Source of the DNA: Marinomonas gallaica | GTDB lineage: Bacteria > Pseudomonadota > Gammaproteobacteria > Pseudomonadales > Marinomonadaceae | Direction: 5' to 3' | Length of the DNA: 64,000 bases | Assembly: GCF_001639745.1 (NCBI RefSeq) | Contig: NZ_LTAX01000017.1 | Location: 1-64,000 of the forward strand | In this document: positions 7,704 through 17,240 of the stretch, one piece after another | Numbering within the stretch: the stretch's first letter is position 1 | Layout of the letters: the number at the start of each line of letters is the position of its first letter | Translations under genes and position numbers: made by a program | Notes under the pieces: model-generated | Databases searched by the model: none | Told to the model about the DNA's origin: nothing | Seen by the model: only the letters and a program-made list of their open reading frames with translations

Positions 7704-8417
7704 ATGCCACACACAGTCATTGTTGTCGGTGCCGGAAGTAAAATCGCACAAGCATTAATCGCTAAATTAGTAAAAGAAGATACTTGCCAACATATTCTTG
7801 CCATCAGCCGGGGACAAGCTTTCTCTGATCCCAAAATCACATCCATTAACACTCAATACGACGAAGCCAGCATTGAGCAAGCCTGCTCTCAGATTTCGTT
7901 ATCCGCTCCTGTCGGCAAAGTATTTATTTGCCAAGGGATCTTGCACCAAGACGAACTACAACCAGAACGTAAGTTTGAGTCAATCTCCTCAGACAACATG
8001 CTCAAAGTCTATGAAGCGAATACAGTCACGCCTTCGCTTTGGTTAAAGTACTTAACCCCACATTTGAAAAGCAATGAGCCCTGTAAAGTGGCTTTGTTTA
8101 GTGCACGCATTGGCAGCATCAGTGATAATCAATTAGGAGGCTGGTACAGCTACCGTGCCTCTAAAGCCGCTCTGAATATGATGGTACAGACGTTTTCAGT
8201 GGAACTCGCAAGGCGTGCCAAAAACGTTAAACTGTTAGCTTTTCACCCAGGTACAACGGATACACCGCTTTCTGAACCCTTCCAACGCTCTGTCCCTGAG
8301 GGGAAGTTGTTTACACCTGAGTTTGTCGCCTCGCAATTATTGAGCTTACTCGATACTTTAGAAATGGACGGAAAAGCCAGCTATATGGACTGGAACCACC
8401 AATCGATCACTTGGTAA
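7704..8417 (+). CDS. Short-chain dehydrogenase/reductase (CsgA/C-factor-like)
   Basis: The 238-residue Rossmann-fold oxidoreductase shows the cofactor motif VVGAGSKIAQ at residues 5-14, a catalytic SYRASKAALN (YxxxK) around residue 150 and the FHPGTTDTPLS segment typical of C-factor-like SDRs. The ATG at 7704 sits behind a near-perfect AAGGAGG, which makes it a much better start than the upstream in-frame ATG at 7599 inside the DCC gene. The substrate is unknown. The gene is last in the DUF3429-DCC-SDR group. Confidence 0.82.
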   Translation: MPHTVIVVGAGSKIAQALIAKLVKEDTCQHILAISRGQAFSDPKITSINTQYDEASIEQACSQISLSAPVGKVFICQGILHQDELQPERKFESISSDNMLKVYEANTVTPSLWLKYLTPHLKSNEPCKVALFSARIGSISDNQLGGWYSYRASKAALNMMVQTFSVELARRAKNVKLLAFHPGTTDTPLSEPFQRSVPEGKLFTPEFVASQLLSLLDTLEMDGKASYMDWNHQSITW

Positions 8418-8435
8418 CACGCCCCTGAACACCCT

Positions 8436-8556
8436 CTACATTGTCGACAATGTAGGATTTGCCTTTCTTTTTAGACTAAGACCTAAGTCGAATTGTCGAC
8501 AATCTATATTGATCTATACTCATTTTCACTCTATAACGGGTTTCATTGTAGACAAC
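8436..8556. promoter_or_regulatory. Three phased GntR-type operators
   Basis: Palindromes built on ATTGTCGACAAT lie at 8436-8455 (perfect 20 bp), 8492-8503 (perfect 12 bp) and 8545-8556 (two mismatches). The centres are 52 and 53 bp apart, close to five helical turns. The last lies about 10 bp before the GntR-family start codon. Spacer TTGTCNACAA palindromes are typical of FadR-subfamily GntR proteins, so autoregulation and control of prpBCD are inferred. Confidence 0.75.
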
Positions 8557-8566
8557 AAAATAGGAA

Positions 8567-9280
8567 ATGAGCGTGAACAAGGTCACAACTCTAAAGTCTG
8601 CCACACTACCGGATGATTTAACTCAGCGTTTAACCGCTGAGATCATTGATGGGGTGCTTCCACTGGGCAGTAAAATTTCAGAACCGGAACTCGCCAAACG
8701 CTATGGCGTGTCTCGTGGACCGCTACGTGAAGCCTTAGTAAAACTGGAAACCCTTGGCCTCATCACACGTACAGCCAATGTTGGGGCTCGTGTGGTTGAG
8801 CTAAATATAGCCGACCTGTTAGACACGTTTACGCTACGCGAAGCGATGGAGGGAATGGCTGCACGTTTGGCGGCGGAATTGATTAGTGAGGCTGAAATTG
8901 AACAACTTTATACGCTTCTAGAAGATCACCAAGCGCATTTAGACGCCAATCAAGATGAGCACTATGCCAGCCAAAACGGCAACGAGGACTTCCATCTGCG
9001 TATTATTCACGCCAGCCAAAACAAAAAACTGATTCGTGTATTAACACAAGATTTGTATGCCACGATTCGTATGTATCGTCGCTACACGGCCGACTCGCGT
9101 CCAGACCCACGTCAGGCATTACGCGAACACAAAGCCATTCTAGACGCCATCGCCAACCGCGAGGGCGATTTAGCCGAACTGCTCATGCGTCGCCACATTA
9201 GTCGCGCCGCAAGTCTTTTGAAAAAAGCGATGCTGCACAACAGCATTTCTCAGGGTAACACTGGCCAACCGAGCCAATAA
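8567..9280 (+). CDS. GntR-family (FadR-type) regulator of the prp operon
   Basis: The 237-residue regulator has an N-terminal winged helix (about residues 12-80; [28 protein letters not shown]) and a C-terminal all-helical FCD ligand domain (about 88-222) with the metal/ligand-type histidines in FHLRIIHAS and RRHISRA. It lies 19 bp upstream of prpB in the same direction, an arrangement common for methylcitrate-cycle clusters outside the enterobacteria, where a sigma54-dependent PrpR is used. The ligand is probably methylcitrate or a related acid, by inference. Three operators precede the gene. Confidence 0.88.
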   Translation: MSVNKVTTLKSATLPDDLTQRLTAEIIDGVLPLGSKISEPELAKRYGVSRGPLREALVKLETLGLITRTANVGARVVELNIADLLDTFTLREAMEGMAARLAAELISEAEIEQLYTLLEDHQAHLDANQDEHYASQNGNEDFHLRIIHASQNKKLIRVLTQDLYATIRMYRRYTADSRPDPRQALREHKAILDAIANREGDLAELLMRRHISRAASLLKKAMLHNSISQGNTGQPSQ

Positions 9281-9299
9281 CAATAAAAGTGAGGATCGT

Positions 9300-10184
9300 A
9301 TGACGTTAGCATCACCCGGCGCACGTTTTCGCCAAGCGATAAAAGACCATTCACCATTGCAAGTCGTTGGTACCGTCAACGCCTACTGCGCCATGATGGC
9401 GGAACAAACAGGCCACCATGCCATTTACTTATCAGGTGGTGGGGTTGCCAACGCCTCATACGGCTTGCCCGATCTTGGTATGACCGACCTGAATGACGTA
9501 TTAGAAGACGTACGCCGTATTACTGCAGCCAGCCAATTGCCATTGCTGGTCGATATTGATACCGGCTTTGGCGGTGCATTTAACATCACCCGTTCCGTGC
9601 AACAAATGGAAAAAACGGGGGCTGCCGCTGTACACATTGAAGACCAAGTTCAACAAAAGCGCTGTGGCCACCGCCCGAATAAAGCCATTGTCAGCCAAGC
9701 TGAAATGGTGGATCGCATCAAAGCTTGTGTCGACGCGCGTAACGATGACAGCTTCGTCATCATGGCTCGTACCGATGCGTTAGCCGTAGAAGGCATGGAT
9801 TCCGCCATTGAACGGGCCGTAGCCTGCGTTGAGGCAGGGGCTGATATGATCTTCCCCGAAGCCATGCTGACTCTTGAGCAATACCGCGAGTTTGTGGATG
9901 CTGTAAAAGTACCGGTATTGGCTAACATCACTGAATTTGGCGCCACGCCATTGTTTAGTCGTGAAGAGTTAGCCAGCGCAGGCATCGATATGGTGCTGTA
10001 TCCACTCAGTGCCTTTCGCGCGATGAACCAAGCCGCACTCAATGTGTATCAACACCTGTTAAATGATGGCCACCAGCGCAATGTGGTCGACACGATGCAA
10101 ACACGCATGGATTTATACGACTTCTTAAATTACCACGATTACGAACAAAAGCTCGATGCGTTGTTCTCTGAAAATAAGCGTTAA
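9300..10184 (+). CDS. prpB: 2-methylisocitrate lyase
   Basis: The 294-residue enzyme of the isocitrate lyase/PEP mutase superfamily cleaves 2-methylisocitrate to pyruvate and succinate, the last step of the methylcitrate cycle. It shows the family metal-binding region VDIDTGFG (84-91), the active-site loop KRCGHRPNK with Cys122, and MARTDA. The length matches E. coli PrpB (296). The start has a GAGGAT site. It is the first catabolic gene behind the GntR regulator, with prpC and prpD following. Confidence 0.95.
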   Translation: MTLASPGARFRQAIKDHSPLQVVGTVNAYCAMMAEQTGHHAIYLSGGGVANASYGLPDLGMTDLNDVLEDVRRITAASQLPLLVDIDTGFGGAFNITRSVQQMEKTGAAAVHIEDQVQQKRCGHRPNKAIVSQAEMVDRIKACVDARNDDSFVIMARTDALAVEGMDSAIERAVACVEAGADMIFPEAMLTLEQYREFVDAVKVPVLANITEFGATPLFSREELASAGIDMVLYPLSAFRAMNQAALNVYQHLLNDGHQRNVVDTMQTRMDLYDFLNYHDYEQKLDALFSENKR

Positions 10185-10237
10185 TAAGGATCAGAAACCG
10201 TTGATGACATACATATTATCAGTCATGCACCACGCTT

Positions 10238-10323
10238 TGCCCTCGATGGAGTCGGGGCCTACGAGCTAACTCTGCTCAGTGATAAAAGTGCGATGTCCCC
10301 GATGGAATCGGGTCATACGAGCT
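10238..10323 (+). repeat. Tandem hairpin units in the prpC leader
   Basis: Two related 30-bp units, at 10238-10267 and 10294-10323, have a 56-bp period. Each contains a CCYCGATGGARTCGGG-type stem-loop followed by TACGAGCT. The stem resembles the CCCTCG hairpin of the dispersed repeats at 1-500 and 2446-2658. They lie between prpB and prpC and may affect transcript processing. Confidence 0.6.
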
Positions 10324-10370
10324 GGTGTTTAACTGATTATCTCGCTAACAATAAAAATGGAGATAAAGAA

Positions 10371-11498
10371 ATGGCTAAAGAATTATCAGGCGCTGGCCTT
10401 CGAGGTCAAAGTGCAGGTGAAACCGCTCTCTGTACCGTTGGCCAAACGGGCTCTGGCCTCACTTATCGAGGCTATGACATAGAAGAGTTGGCTGAAAAAG
10501 CCTGCTTTGAAGAGGTGGCGCATTTGCTCCTGTATGGCAAACTGCCAAACCAAACGGAACTGGATCATTACAAAACTAAGCTCATGAACTTACGGGAGCT
10601 GCCACAAGCCCTAAAATCGTGTTTGGAATTAATTCCCAAAGACGCCCATCCAATGGATGTCATGCGCACAGGTTGCTCTTTTTTAGGCAACGTTGAAACA
10701 GAAACCGACTTTAGTCAGCAACAAGACGTTGCCGATCGCCTATTGGCAACGCTTCCTGCCATCATATTGTATTGGTATCGCTTTAGTCACGACGGTGTTC
10801 GTATCGACACGCTTAACCCATCTGTGAACAGCCTAGCGGGGCATTTTCTAGCGATGCTACACAGTGACACACCTAATTCATTACATGAAAAAGTGATGAA
10901 CGCCTCGCTGATTCTGTATGCAGAACACGAGTTTAATGCGTCTACTTTTACGGCGCGAGTGTGTGCTTCAACGCTTTCCGATATGCACTCCTGTATTACC
11001 GGCGGCATTGGCAGCTTACGCGGCCCGCTTCATGGCGGTGCCAACGAAGCTGCAATGGACATGATCGAGCCTTGGCAAAGTGCCGACGAAGCCGAAGCTG
11101 CGATCCTCGATAAATTGGTCAACAAAGAAAAAATCATGGGCTTTGGTCATGCAATCTATCGTGAACGTGACCCTCGCAACGACATCATCAAGAAGTGGTC
11201 CAAGCGATTGTCTGAAGAAGTCGGTGACACACATCTATATGCGGTATCTGAACGCTGCGAAGCCGTTATGTGGCGCGAGAAAAAACTCTTCTGTAATGCC
11301 GATTTTTTCCATGCCAGTGCGTATCGATTTATGGGCATTCCAACCAAGTTATTCACACCAATTTTTGTATGTTCACGTGTGACAGGGTGGGCTTCCCATG
11401 TGATGGAGCAACGCGCAAACAATCGCATAATTCGACCCAGCGCAGATTACACGGGCCCTGAAAAAGCCACTTGGGTCGATATTGCAGACCGAGATTAA
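10371..11498 (+). CDS. prpC: 2-methylcitrate synthase
   Basis: The 375-residue citrate-synthase-family enzyme condenses propionyl-CoA with oxaloacetate. It shows GSGLTYRGYDIEELA near the N-terminus, GSLRGPLHGGANEAA around residue 210 with the catalytic His, and the GFGHAIYRERDPR motif. The ATG at 10371 follows GGAG and gives the usual PrpC length. The in-frame ATG at 10293 would start inside a repeated leader hairpin and is rejected. The operon order is prpB-prpC-prpD. Confidence 0.95.
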   Translation: MAKELSGAGLRGQSAGETALCTVGQTGSGLTYRGYDIEELAEKACFEEVAHLLLYGKLPNQTELDHYKTKLMNLRELPQALKSCLELIPKDAHPMDVMRTGCSFLGNVETETDFSQQQDVADRLLATLPAIILYWYRFSHDGVRIDTLNPSVNSLAGHFLAMLHSDTPNSLHEKVMNASLILYAEHEFNASTFTARVCASTLSDMHSCITGGIGSLRGPLHGGANEAAMDMIEPWQSADEAEAAILDKLVNKEKIMGFGHAIYRERDPRNDIIKKWSKRLSEEVGDTHLYAVSERCEAVMWREKKLFCNADFFHASAYRFMGIPTKLFTPIFVCSRVTGWASHVMEQRANNRIIRPSADYTGPEKATWVDIADRD

Positions 11499-11549
11499 TA
11501 GACAGATACACCAGCATGAGCTGGTTAGATAAGAATTAGAGGAACCACC

Positions 11550-13034
11550 ATGAGTGCAAACGTCGATTTAAATAACCGCCCTGAATACGATCAGGTCATC
11601 CAAGACATCGCGGATTATGTTTTAAATTTCAAAATTGAAAGCCAAGAAGCCCTCGATACAGCTCGCAACTGTCTAATGGATACTATAGGTTGCGGCCTAT
11701 TAGCCCTACGTTTTCCAGAGTGTACTAAACACCTTGGCCCTATGGTGCAAGGCACTGTTGTACCGAATGGTGCGCGTGTGCCGGGCACGTCGTTCACTCT
11801 CGACCCAGTGAAAGCAGCATGGGACATCGGTTGCATTATTCGCTGGCTCGATTACAACGACACTTGGCTCGCGGCAGAATGGGGCCATCCTTCCGATAAC
11901 CTCGGTGGTATTTTGGCGGTCGCTGATCATTTGTCTCAAGTACGCGTCTCTCACGGCGAAGCGCCATTGACCATGCGAGAAGTATTAGAGGGTATGATCA
12001 TGGCCCATGAAATCCAAGGCGTGATTGCCTTGGAGAACTCGTTTAACCGTGTCGGTCTGTGTCACGTTTTATTAGTGCGTGTAGCATCTTCTGCGGTTGT
12101 AGCAAAAATGATGGGCGGCAACCGTGAGCAAATTATGGCCGCCATTTCGCAAGCCTGGGTTGATGGCTCAGCATTACGTACCTATCGTCACGCTCCGAAT
12201 GCAGGCTCACGTAAATCATGGGCGGCGGGGGATGCTACGTCTCGAGCAGTCCGTCTAGCCGATATGTCATTGCGGGGTGAAATGGGCATTCCCGGCGTAC
12301 TGACCGCGCCGCAATGGGGGTTCTACGATGTGTCTTTTTCTAAAACCAATAAAGACCAGCAGTTAAAAACACCCGAAGATCGGACCTTCAAGTTTACTCA
12401 GGACTACGGCACCTATGTTATGGAAAATGTGCTGTTTAAGATCTCTTTCCCTGCGGAGTTCCATGCACAAACGGCGGCTGAAGCCGCCGTCACCTTACAC
12501 CCGCAAGTGAAAGATCGCTTAGATCAAATCGAGAAGATTGTGATTCGTACCCACGAATCCGCTATTCGAATCATTTCCAAAGTCGGCCCATTAGCGAACG
12601 CAGCTGACCGTGACCATTGTCTCCAATACATGACGGCCGTACCACTCGCCTTTGGTAACCTGATCGCTGATCACTATGAAGACGACTTCCATATGCAGAA
12701 CCCCATTATTGATGAACTGCGTGAAAAAATGGAAATCACTGAGGATGAACGCTTTACTCGTGAATACTTGGAGGCAGATAAGCGTTCTATCGCCAATGCT
12801 ATCCAAGTCTTCTTTAAAGATGGCACATCAACAGAGGAAGTGTCAGTCGAGTATCCGATTGGTCATCGACGTCGCCGCGAACAAGGCATTCCGCTGCTCG
12901 AGAAGAAATTCAGAGCCAATTTAGCAACTCGGTTCCCCTCTGCTCGTTGCAACGACATTTACTCTTTATGTAAAGATCAGCAACAACTTGAAGCAACAGC
13001 CGTACATAAGTTCATGGATCTATTGGTTATCTAA
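11550..13034 (+). CDS. prpD: 2-methylcitrate dehydratase
   Basis: The 494-residue MmgE/PrpD-family enzyme dehydrates 2-methylcitrate to 2-methyl-cis-aconitate. It is cofactor-free, unlike the AcnD-PrpF alternative. Recognisable stretches are [24 protein letters not shown] (around 98-121) and [32 protein letters not shown] (around 207-238). Length fits E. coli PrpD (483). The start has AGAGGA. Neither prpE nor an acnD copy is next to it, so propionate activation and rehydration must rely on genes elsewhere. A terminator follows. Confidence 0.95.
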   Translation: MSANVDLNNRPEYDQVIQDIADYVLNFKIESQEALDTARNCLMDTIGCGLLALRFPECTKHLGPMVQGTVVPNGARVPGTSFTLDPVKAAWDIGCIIRWLDYNDTWLAAEWGHPSDNLGGILAVADHLSQVRVSHGEAPLTMREVLEGMIMAHEIQGVIALENSFNRVGLCHVLLVRVASSAVVAKMMGGNREQIMAAISQAWVDGSALRTYRHAPNAGSRKSWAAGDATSRAVRLADMSLRGEMGIPGVLTAPQWGFYDVSFSKTNKDQQLKTPEDRTFKFTQDYGTYVMENVLFKISFPAEFHAQTAAEAAVTLHPQVKDRLDQIEKIVIRTHESAIRIISKVGPLANAADRDHCLQYMTAVPLAFGNLIADHYEDDFHMQNPIIDELREKMEITEDERFTREYLEADKRSIANAIQVFFKDGTSTEEVSVEYPIGHRRRREQGIPLLEKKFRANLATRFPSARCNDIYSLCKDQQQLEATAVHKFMDLLVI

Positions 13035-13117
13035 TTCAACAGTACGCGAAACGACCCAACTTAAAGTACTCATGTGAATCCTAGATTCTCTGAACCCAAG
13101 AACCTAGGTATGATAAA

Positions 13118-13148
13118 AAGAAGCCTACATAGATAGGCTTCTTTTTTT
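13118..13148 (+). terminator. Terminator of the prp operon
   Basis: A 10-bp stem AAGAAGCCTA (13118-13127 with 13134-13143) and a 6-nt loop are followed by a T-run to 13148. It ends 18 bp before tmcA. Confidence 0.85.
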
Positions 13149-13166
13149 ATGTAAGTAGGGCCATTC

Positions 13167-15167
13167 ATGACCAGTATTCATTCGCCTCATCGCCACTGTG
13201 TGATCAGCCAGCAAACTCGTGGCAATGCCTTAAATAACTTTGCAGCGTTAACCCAAAGGCTAGCGGACACACTGGTCGTCTCGCATTGTGAAGAGGTACT
13301 CTTAGCCGGTACCACACAAACTACTTTCAATGGTCTGAAACGCCAACTCGGCAATAATTACTCGGCTATTTTTCTCGATTTATCTGCGGGCCTTAATCTA
13401 TCGGCATTAGCAATAGTAGCCGGAACACTAAAAGGCGGAGGCCTTCTAGTTCTTTATCTCGGCCCCCACTGGTGTTCAAATGAAGATCAAGAGTTAGCCC
13501 GTTTTCTTCCTTGGCCTTTAGAAAGTACTCAGGTGAGCAGCACTTATAAAACGCTGTTTTGGCAAGCCCTTAGCCAACCTAACTCTCCTTTTACAGAGCA
13601 ATGGCCTCAAACGTTATCGCCCTATCAACTCACCGAGAAGAACTTAACCTCGGATCAACACCAATTTATAAGCCAAGTGCTAGAGCGGCCCCCTAGCACA
13701 CATATACTGATCGCCGCTCGAGGTAGAGGGAAATCCTATGCATTAGCTGAGTTGCTATATCAAGCTAAGACACGCGACCAACAATGTTTTTGTACGGCAT
13801 CAAGTCTTCATAACTTAGCGACGCTAGTGCAGCACTTTCAAGAGCTGTCCGAGACACAAGCACCTTTCATCGCACCAGATGAATTACTTCGCTTACACAC
13901 GCCCATTGATTTATTGGTCGTCGATGAAGCAGCTAGCATACCATTACCAATGCTGGAGCAAATGGCCCAGAAAGCGAAGCGCGTGATATTCAGCAGTACC
14001 GATTTTGGCTACGAAGGCTCCGGTAGGGGCTTTGGTCTACGCTTTCGCCAACACCTTCGACACTTAAAAACCCCTTGTCACGAGTACACATTGAGTACGC
14101 CTTTAAGGTGGGGGGAAAGTGACCCATTGGAAATTTGGCTCGATCAGCTGCTGTTTAAAGAGTATCAAAGGAATGTAGAACTAGAAGACACGCCAAACAC
14201 ATTGTGTGGTGCTCAATGGTTACAATACCCAAACCTTTTAGATCAAGCATTTGCTTTATTAGTAAGCGCCCACTATCAAACAACGCCTGAAAATAAAAGA
14301 TGGTTGGTTGACGACCCAAGCGTAATCACCTTTTTTCACTACCACGATAAAAAGTTATTAGGCGTAGCATTGGTGACAGCTGAGGGCCGTTTACCTAAAG
14401 ATTTATCAGAGCAAGTTGCCCAAGGCAAACGGCGCCCAAGAGGCCATCTTGTACCACAGTCTTTATTAGCCCACGAAGGGATACAAGACGCAGGACAATA
14501 CACCTATTGGCGGATCAGCCGTATTGCTATCGCGCCCGAAGCGCAGAGACAAGGCTTAGGTAGCCAGCTTATCGAGAGTATCTACCAAGCGGCTCATAGC
14601 CAAGCGATCGATTTTCTTTGTACTAGTTTTGCTGCAACCACTGAAGTGGTGTCATTCTGGCAACAAAACAACTTCCGTGCAGTACGTTTGGGCAGTGCAA
14701 AAGACCAAGCGAGCGGAGCCTACTCTTTAATGATGCTAAGGCCCTTATCTAAAATCGCTCACTCACGTCATCATTTCTGGTGCCAGCAGTTCAGCCAGCT
14801 CTGGTTAAGCAGTTTACCCCTTGGACTTCAGCAATTATCCCCTGCTTTAATCAGTACCATTGCAGCCAGTTGTATCATGGGGGAGAATCCACACATTCCC
14901 TCTTTGACAGACAAAACTGTGTCAGATTTGATCTTTTTTGCGAACTACAGCCGCCCTTACGATTCCGTGCGTTCTCAATTACTTCATTTTACGCTCAATT
15001 TATTAGAACAGAAAAAATTACACCCCAATAACCCCCAACACTTGCTATTACTGGGCTGCGCTCTAAATATCTTTACTGAAAAAGACGCTCATGACTTAGA
15101 TTTCAGTGGCAAGAAAGATCTTTTTAAAGCTCTAAAAGCCACTGTAAACGCACTTTTACCGGCTTAA
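13167..15167 (+). CDS. tmcA: tRNA(Met) cytidine acetyltransferase
   Basis: The 666-residue enzyme makes N4-acetylcytidine at the wobble position of elongator tRNA-Met using acetyl-CoA and ATP. An N-terminal DUF1726 region is followed by an RNA-helicase-like ATPase with Walker A AARGRGKSY (about residue 185) and VVDEAASIPLPM (Walker B). A GNAT domain with RIAIAPEAQRQGLGSQL and a helical tail complete it. Length matches E. coli TmcA (671). ATG 13167 has an AGTAGGG upstream. It stands alone between two terminators. Confidence 0.94.
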   Translation: MTSIHSPHRHCVISQQTRGNALNNFAALTQRLADTLVVSHCEEVLLAGTTQTTFNGLKRQLGNNYSAIFLDLSAGLNLSALAIVAGTLKGGGLLVLYLGPHWCSNEDQELARFLPWPLESTQVSSTYKTLFWQALSQPNSPFTEQWPQTLSPYQLTEKNLTSDQHQFISQVLERPPSTHILIAARGRGKSYALAELLYQAKTRDQQCFCTASSLHNLATLVQHFQELSETQAPFIAPDELLRLHTPIDLLVVDEAASIPLPMLEQMAQKAKRVIFSSTDFGYEGSGRGFGLRFRQHLRHLKTPCHEYTLSTPLRWGESDPLEIWLDQLLFKEYQRNVELEDTPNTLCGAQWLQYPNLLDQAFALLVSAHYQTTPENKRWLVDDPSVITFFHYHDKKLLGVALVTAEGRLPKDLSEQVAQGKRRPRGHLVPQSLLAHEGIQDAGQYTYWRISRIAIAPEAQRQGLGSQLIESIYQAAHSQAIDFLCTSFAATTEVVSFWQQNNFRAVRLGSAKDQASGAYSLMMLRPLSKIAHSRHHFWCQQFSQLWLSSLPLGLQQLSPALISTIAASCIMGENPHIPSLTDKTVSDLIFFANYSRPYDSVRSQLLHFTLNLLEQKKLHPNNPQHLLLLGCALNIFTEKDAHDLDFSGKKDLFKALKATVNALLPA

Positions 15168-15171
15168 CTTA

Positions 15172-15203
15172 AATGGGTGAATAACCACCCATTAGCTTTT
15201 TTT
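15172..15203 (+). terminator. Terminator of tmcA
   Basis: An 8-bp stem AATGGGTG (15172-15179 with 15186-15193) with a 6-nt loop is followed by a run of seven T. Confidence 0.8.
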
Positions 15204-15307
15204 CATGGGCGAATTGTCACTCATCCCTCCCAAGTTGACTGGATAGCAATATCCACCAAAATTTATTTTTACCTTACAATTCAATCACTTATATTTTTAT
15301 TAAATAG

Positions 15308-15379
15308 TTGGCACAAAATGTGTAACAAGTACGAACAGCAACAACCAAATTGCGTTGCATGTTTGGCAATGCCCAAGCT
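15308..15379 (+). promoter_or_regulatory. Candidate sigma54 promoters of dctPQM
   Basis: Two possible -24/-12 elements are visible. TTGGCAC at 15308-15314 has a perfect -24 but a GT in place of the -12 GC. The other, TTTGGCAATGCCCAAGCT (15362-15379), keeps the GG-N10-GC spacing and would start transcription about 25 nt before the start codon. DctP genes are classic targets of DctD and sigma54, and dctBD lie downstream in this window. Confidence 0.4.
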
Positions 15380-15415
15380 AACAATAATAAATACTCAAAA
15401 TTTGGAGTCATGAAA

Positions 15416-16408
15416 ATGAAAAAAATCAGCCTTGCACTAACCACTGCTGCCCTTGCACTGTCTGCGACTGCCGCTTCTGCAAACTGTGATTCAGGTGAGC
15501 GCGTTGTAAAGTTCAGTCACGTAACAGGTGGTACAACGCACCCTAAAGTGGTTGCCGCTAACAACTTCGCGGAACGTGTTAACAAGGAGATGGACGGTAA
15601 ACTGTGTATCGAAGTTTTCCCTAACTCAACACTGTTTGGTGATTCCAAAGAGCTTGAAGCGCTGCTTCTAGGTGACGTACAACTTCTAGCACCTTCTCTT
15701 TCTAAATTCGGTTCTTACACACCTAAATACGGTGTCTTTGATCTACCTTTCATTTTTAAAGACATGGATCATGCGATTCGCTTCACCAAAACAGACGAAG
15801 GTAAAGAACTTCTAACTGCGATGGACGAATATGCCGGTTTCGTTGGTCTAGGTTACTGGATGTCAGGTATGAAGTACTTCTCAGCGAACAAGCCTCTAAT
15901 GGTACCTAGCGATGCTGAAGGCCTTAAGTTCCGCGTACAGACCTCTGATGTAGCGAAACAAATGATCTCTGCCATGGGCGCATCGCCTCAAGCAATGGCG
16001 TTCTCTGAAGTATACGGTGCTTTACAGACAGGCGTTGTAGATGGTCAAGAGAACACTTGGTCAAACATCTACACGAAGAAATTTTACGAAGTACAAGACA
16101 GTATTACGGAAACCAACCATCAGTTGTTGGCTTACCTATTTATGACATCTTCTGATTTTCTAGCGAGCCTAAGCGATGAAGATCGTGCTCAATTCATCGC
16201 CATTGCTGACGAAGTCACTCAAGAAGCGAACGAGTCCGTTAAAGCAAAAGAAGCCGCTAACCGTGAAAATATCCTAAAAGCAGGCGGAACGATCAATACG
16301 CTAACGCCAGAGCAACGTGCTGAATGGGTTGACACAATGAAACCTGTTTGGAAACAGTTCGAAGGCGATATCGGTAAAAATCTAATCGATGCAGCCGCTG
16401 GCGCATAA
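15416..16408 (+). CDS. dctP: TRAP transporter substrate-binding protein DctP
   Basis: The periplasmic solute receptor has 331 residues counting the signal peptide. The signal runs from MKKISLAL to the ASA-NC junction at about residue 24. The family region GLKFRVQTSDVAKQMISAMGASP and the QTGVVDGQEN segment are those of C4-dicarboxylate (malate, succinate, fumarate) receptors; the conserved arginine binds the carboxylate. The ATG at 15416 has an 8-nt gap to GGAG; an ATG at 15410 is only 2 nt from it. Next are dctQ and dctM. Exact ligand is uncertain. Confidence 0.9.
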   Translation: MKKISLALTTAALALSATAASANCDSGERVVKFSHVTGGTTHPKVVAANNFAERVNKEMDGKLCIEVFPNSTLFGDSKELEALLLGDVQLLAPSLSKFGSYTPKYGVFDLPFIFKDMDHAIRFTKTDEGKELLTAMDEYAGFVGLGYWMSGMKYFSANKPLMVPSDAEGLKFRVQTSDVAKQMISAMGASPQAMAFSEVYGALQTGVVDGQENTWSNIYTKKFYEVQDSITETNHQLLAYLFMTSSDFLASLSDEDRAQFIAIADEVTQEANESVKAKEAANRENILKAGGTINTLTPEQRAEWVDTMKPVWKQFEGDIGKNLIDAAAGA

Positions 16409-16545
16409 GCGTAGTACGACCGAGCAGCAAAGCTAGCGCCATATGGCACTAGCCCTTTCGTGCCTTTCACATACGTGTTAACCCACCCGTGAGCTCTGGT
16501 GTGAAAGGCCTTTTTACGCTGCCTTCCGATGTTTAGGAGTCCCCC

Positions 16546-17223
16546 ATGGCATACTGGCCTCATTTATACTTATTGATATTTATTCTAGCCCTATGGGTGC
16601 TGGAAAAACGTTTTCCGAAATTCATGGAACGATTTGAAGAAAATCTATTAGTTCTCGTCATTTCTTCAATCATGGTGGTGTCATTCGGCCAGGTGATTGC
16701 GCGCTATGCTTTCAACACAGGTTGGGTGGCGGCGCTGGAATTCAATACCGTTATGTTTTCTTGGCTGATCCTTTTGGGCATGAGCTATGGCATCAAAACG
16801 GGTTCGCATCTTGGGGTCGATATTCTTCTGAATGCAGTACCTAAAGGGACTGCAAAAGTGTTGTCTCTGATCGGTGCCGCAGGTGCGATGCTCTATGGTC
16901 TTATCTTACTCGATTCAACTTGGGTTGCGATGTTAGGCATAGACGTGCGTGGTGGTGCCATTGAGTACTGGTACAAAATGTGGCGTATTGGTCTAGGCCA
17001 AGAAGAACTTCGCTACCCTGCTTTTATGGTCGAAGCGTTCGACATTCAACCGCGTGTACATCGCTGGTTAGTACTTGTGATTCTGCCAATCAGTTTGGCA
17101 TTACTAGCGTACCGTTCTCTACAGGCTTTTATAGCCATCGCAACAGGCAAGCGTGATATGTTGATCAGTGGTCACGAAGCGCAAGACCTTGTTGAAGAGA
17201 ACAAAGGTGCATTGAAAGACTAA
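16546..17223 (+). CDS. dctQ: TRAP transporter small membrane subunit DctQ
   Basis: The 225-residue inner-membrane protein has four predicted helices, the DctQ hallmark. The segment LEFNTVMFSWLILLGMSYGIKTGSHLGVDIL is typical. A longer loop between helices 3 and 4 (about residues 128-165, rich in aromatic and charged residues) makes it larger than the minimal family member. The start has GGAG 6 nt upstream. It pairs with DctM to form the sodium-coupled transporter fed by DctP. Confidence 0.9.
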   Translation: MAYWPHLYLLIFILALWVLEKRFPKFMERFEENLLVLVISSIMVVSFGQVIARYAFNTGWVAALEFNTVMFSWLILLGMSYGIKTGSHLGVDILLNAVPKGTAKVLSLIGAAGAMLYGLILLDSTWVAMLGIDVRGGAIEYWYKMWRIGLGQEELRYPAFMVEAFDIQPRVHRWLVLVILPISLALLAYRSLQAFIAIATGKRDMLISGHEAQDLVEENKGALKD

Positions 17224-17240
17224 TTGGTTAGGAGCGTATC

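Noticed and set aside
10293-10370. Upstream start for prpC
   Set aside because: The extra 26 residues translate the leader hairpin repeat and are not seen in PrpC proteins; the ATG at 10371 has GGAG.
15177-15413. Plus-strand open frame between tmcA and dctP
   Set aside because: It begins inside the tmcA terminator and has no recognisable protein pattern.
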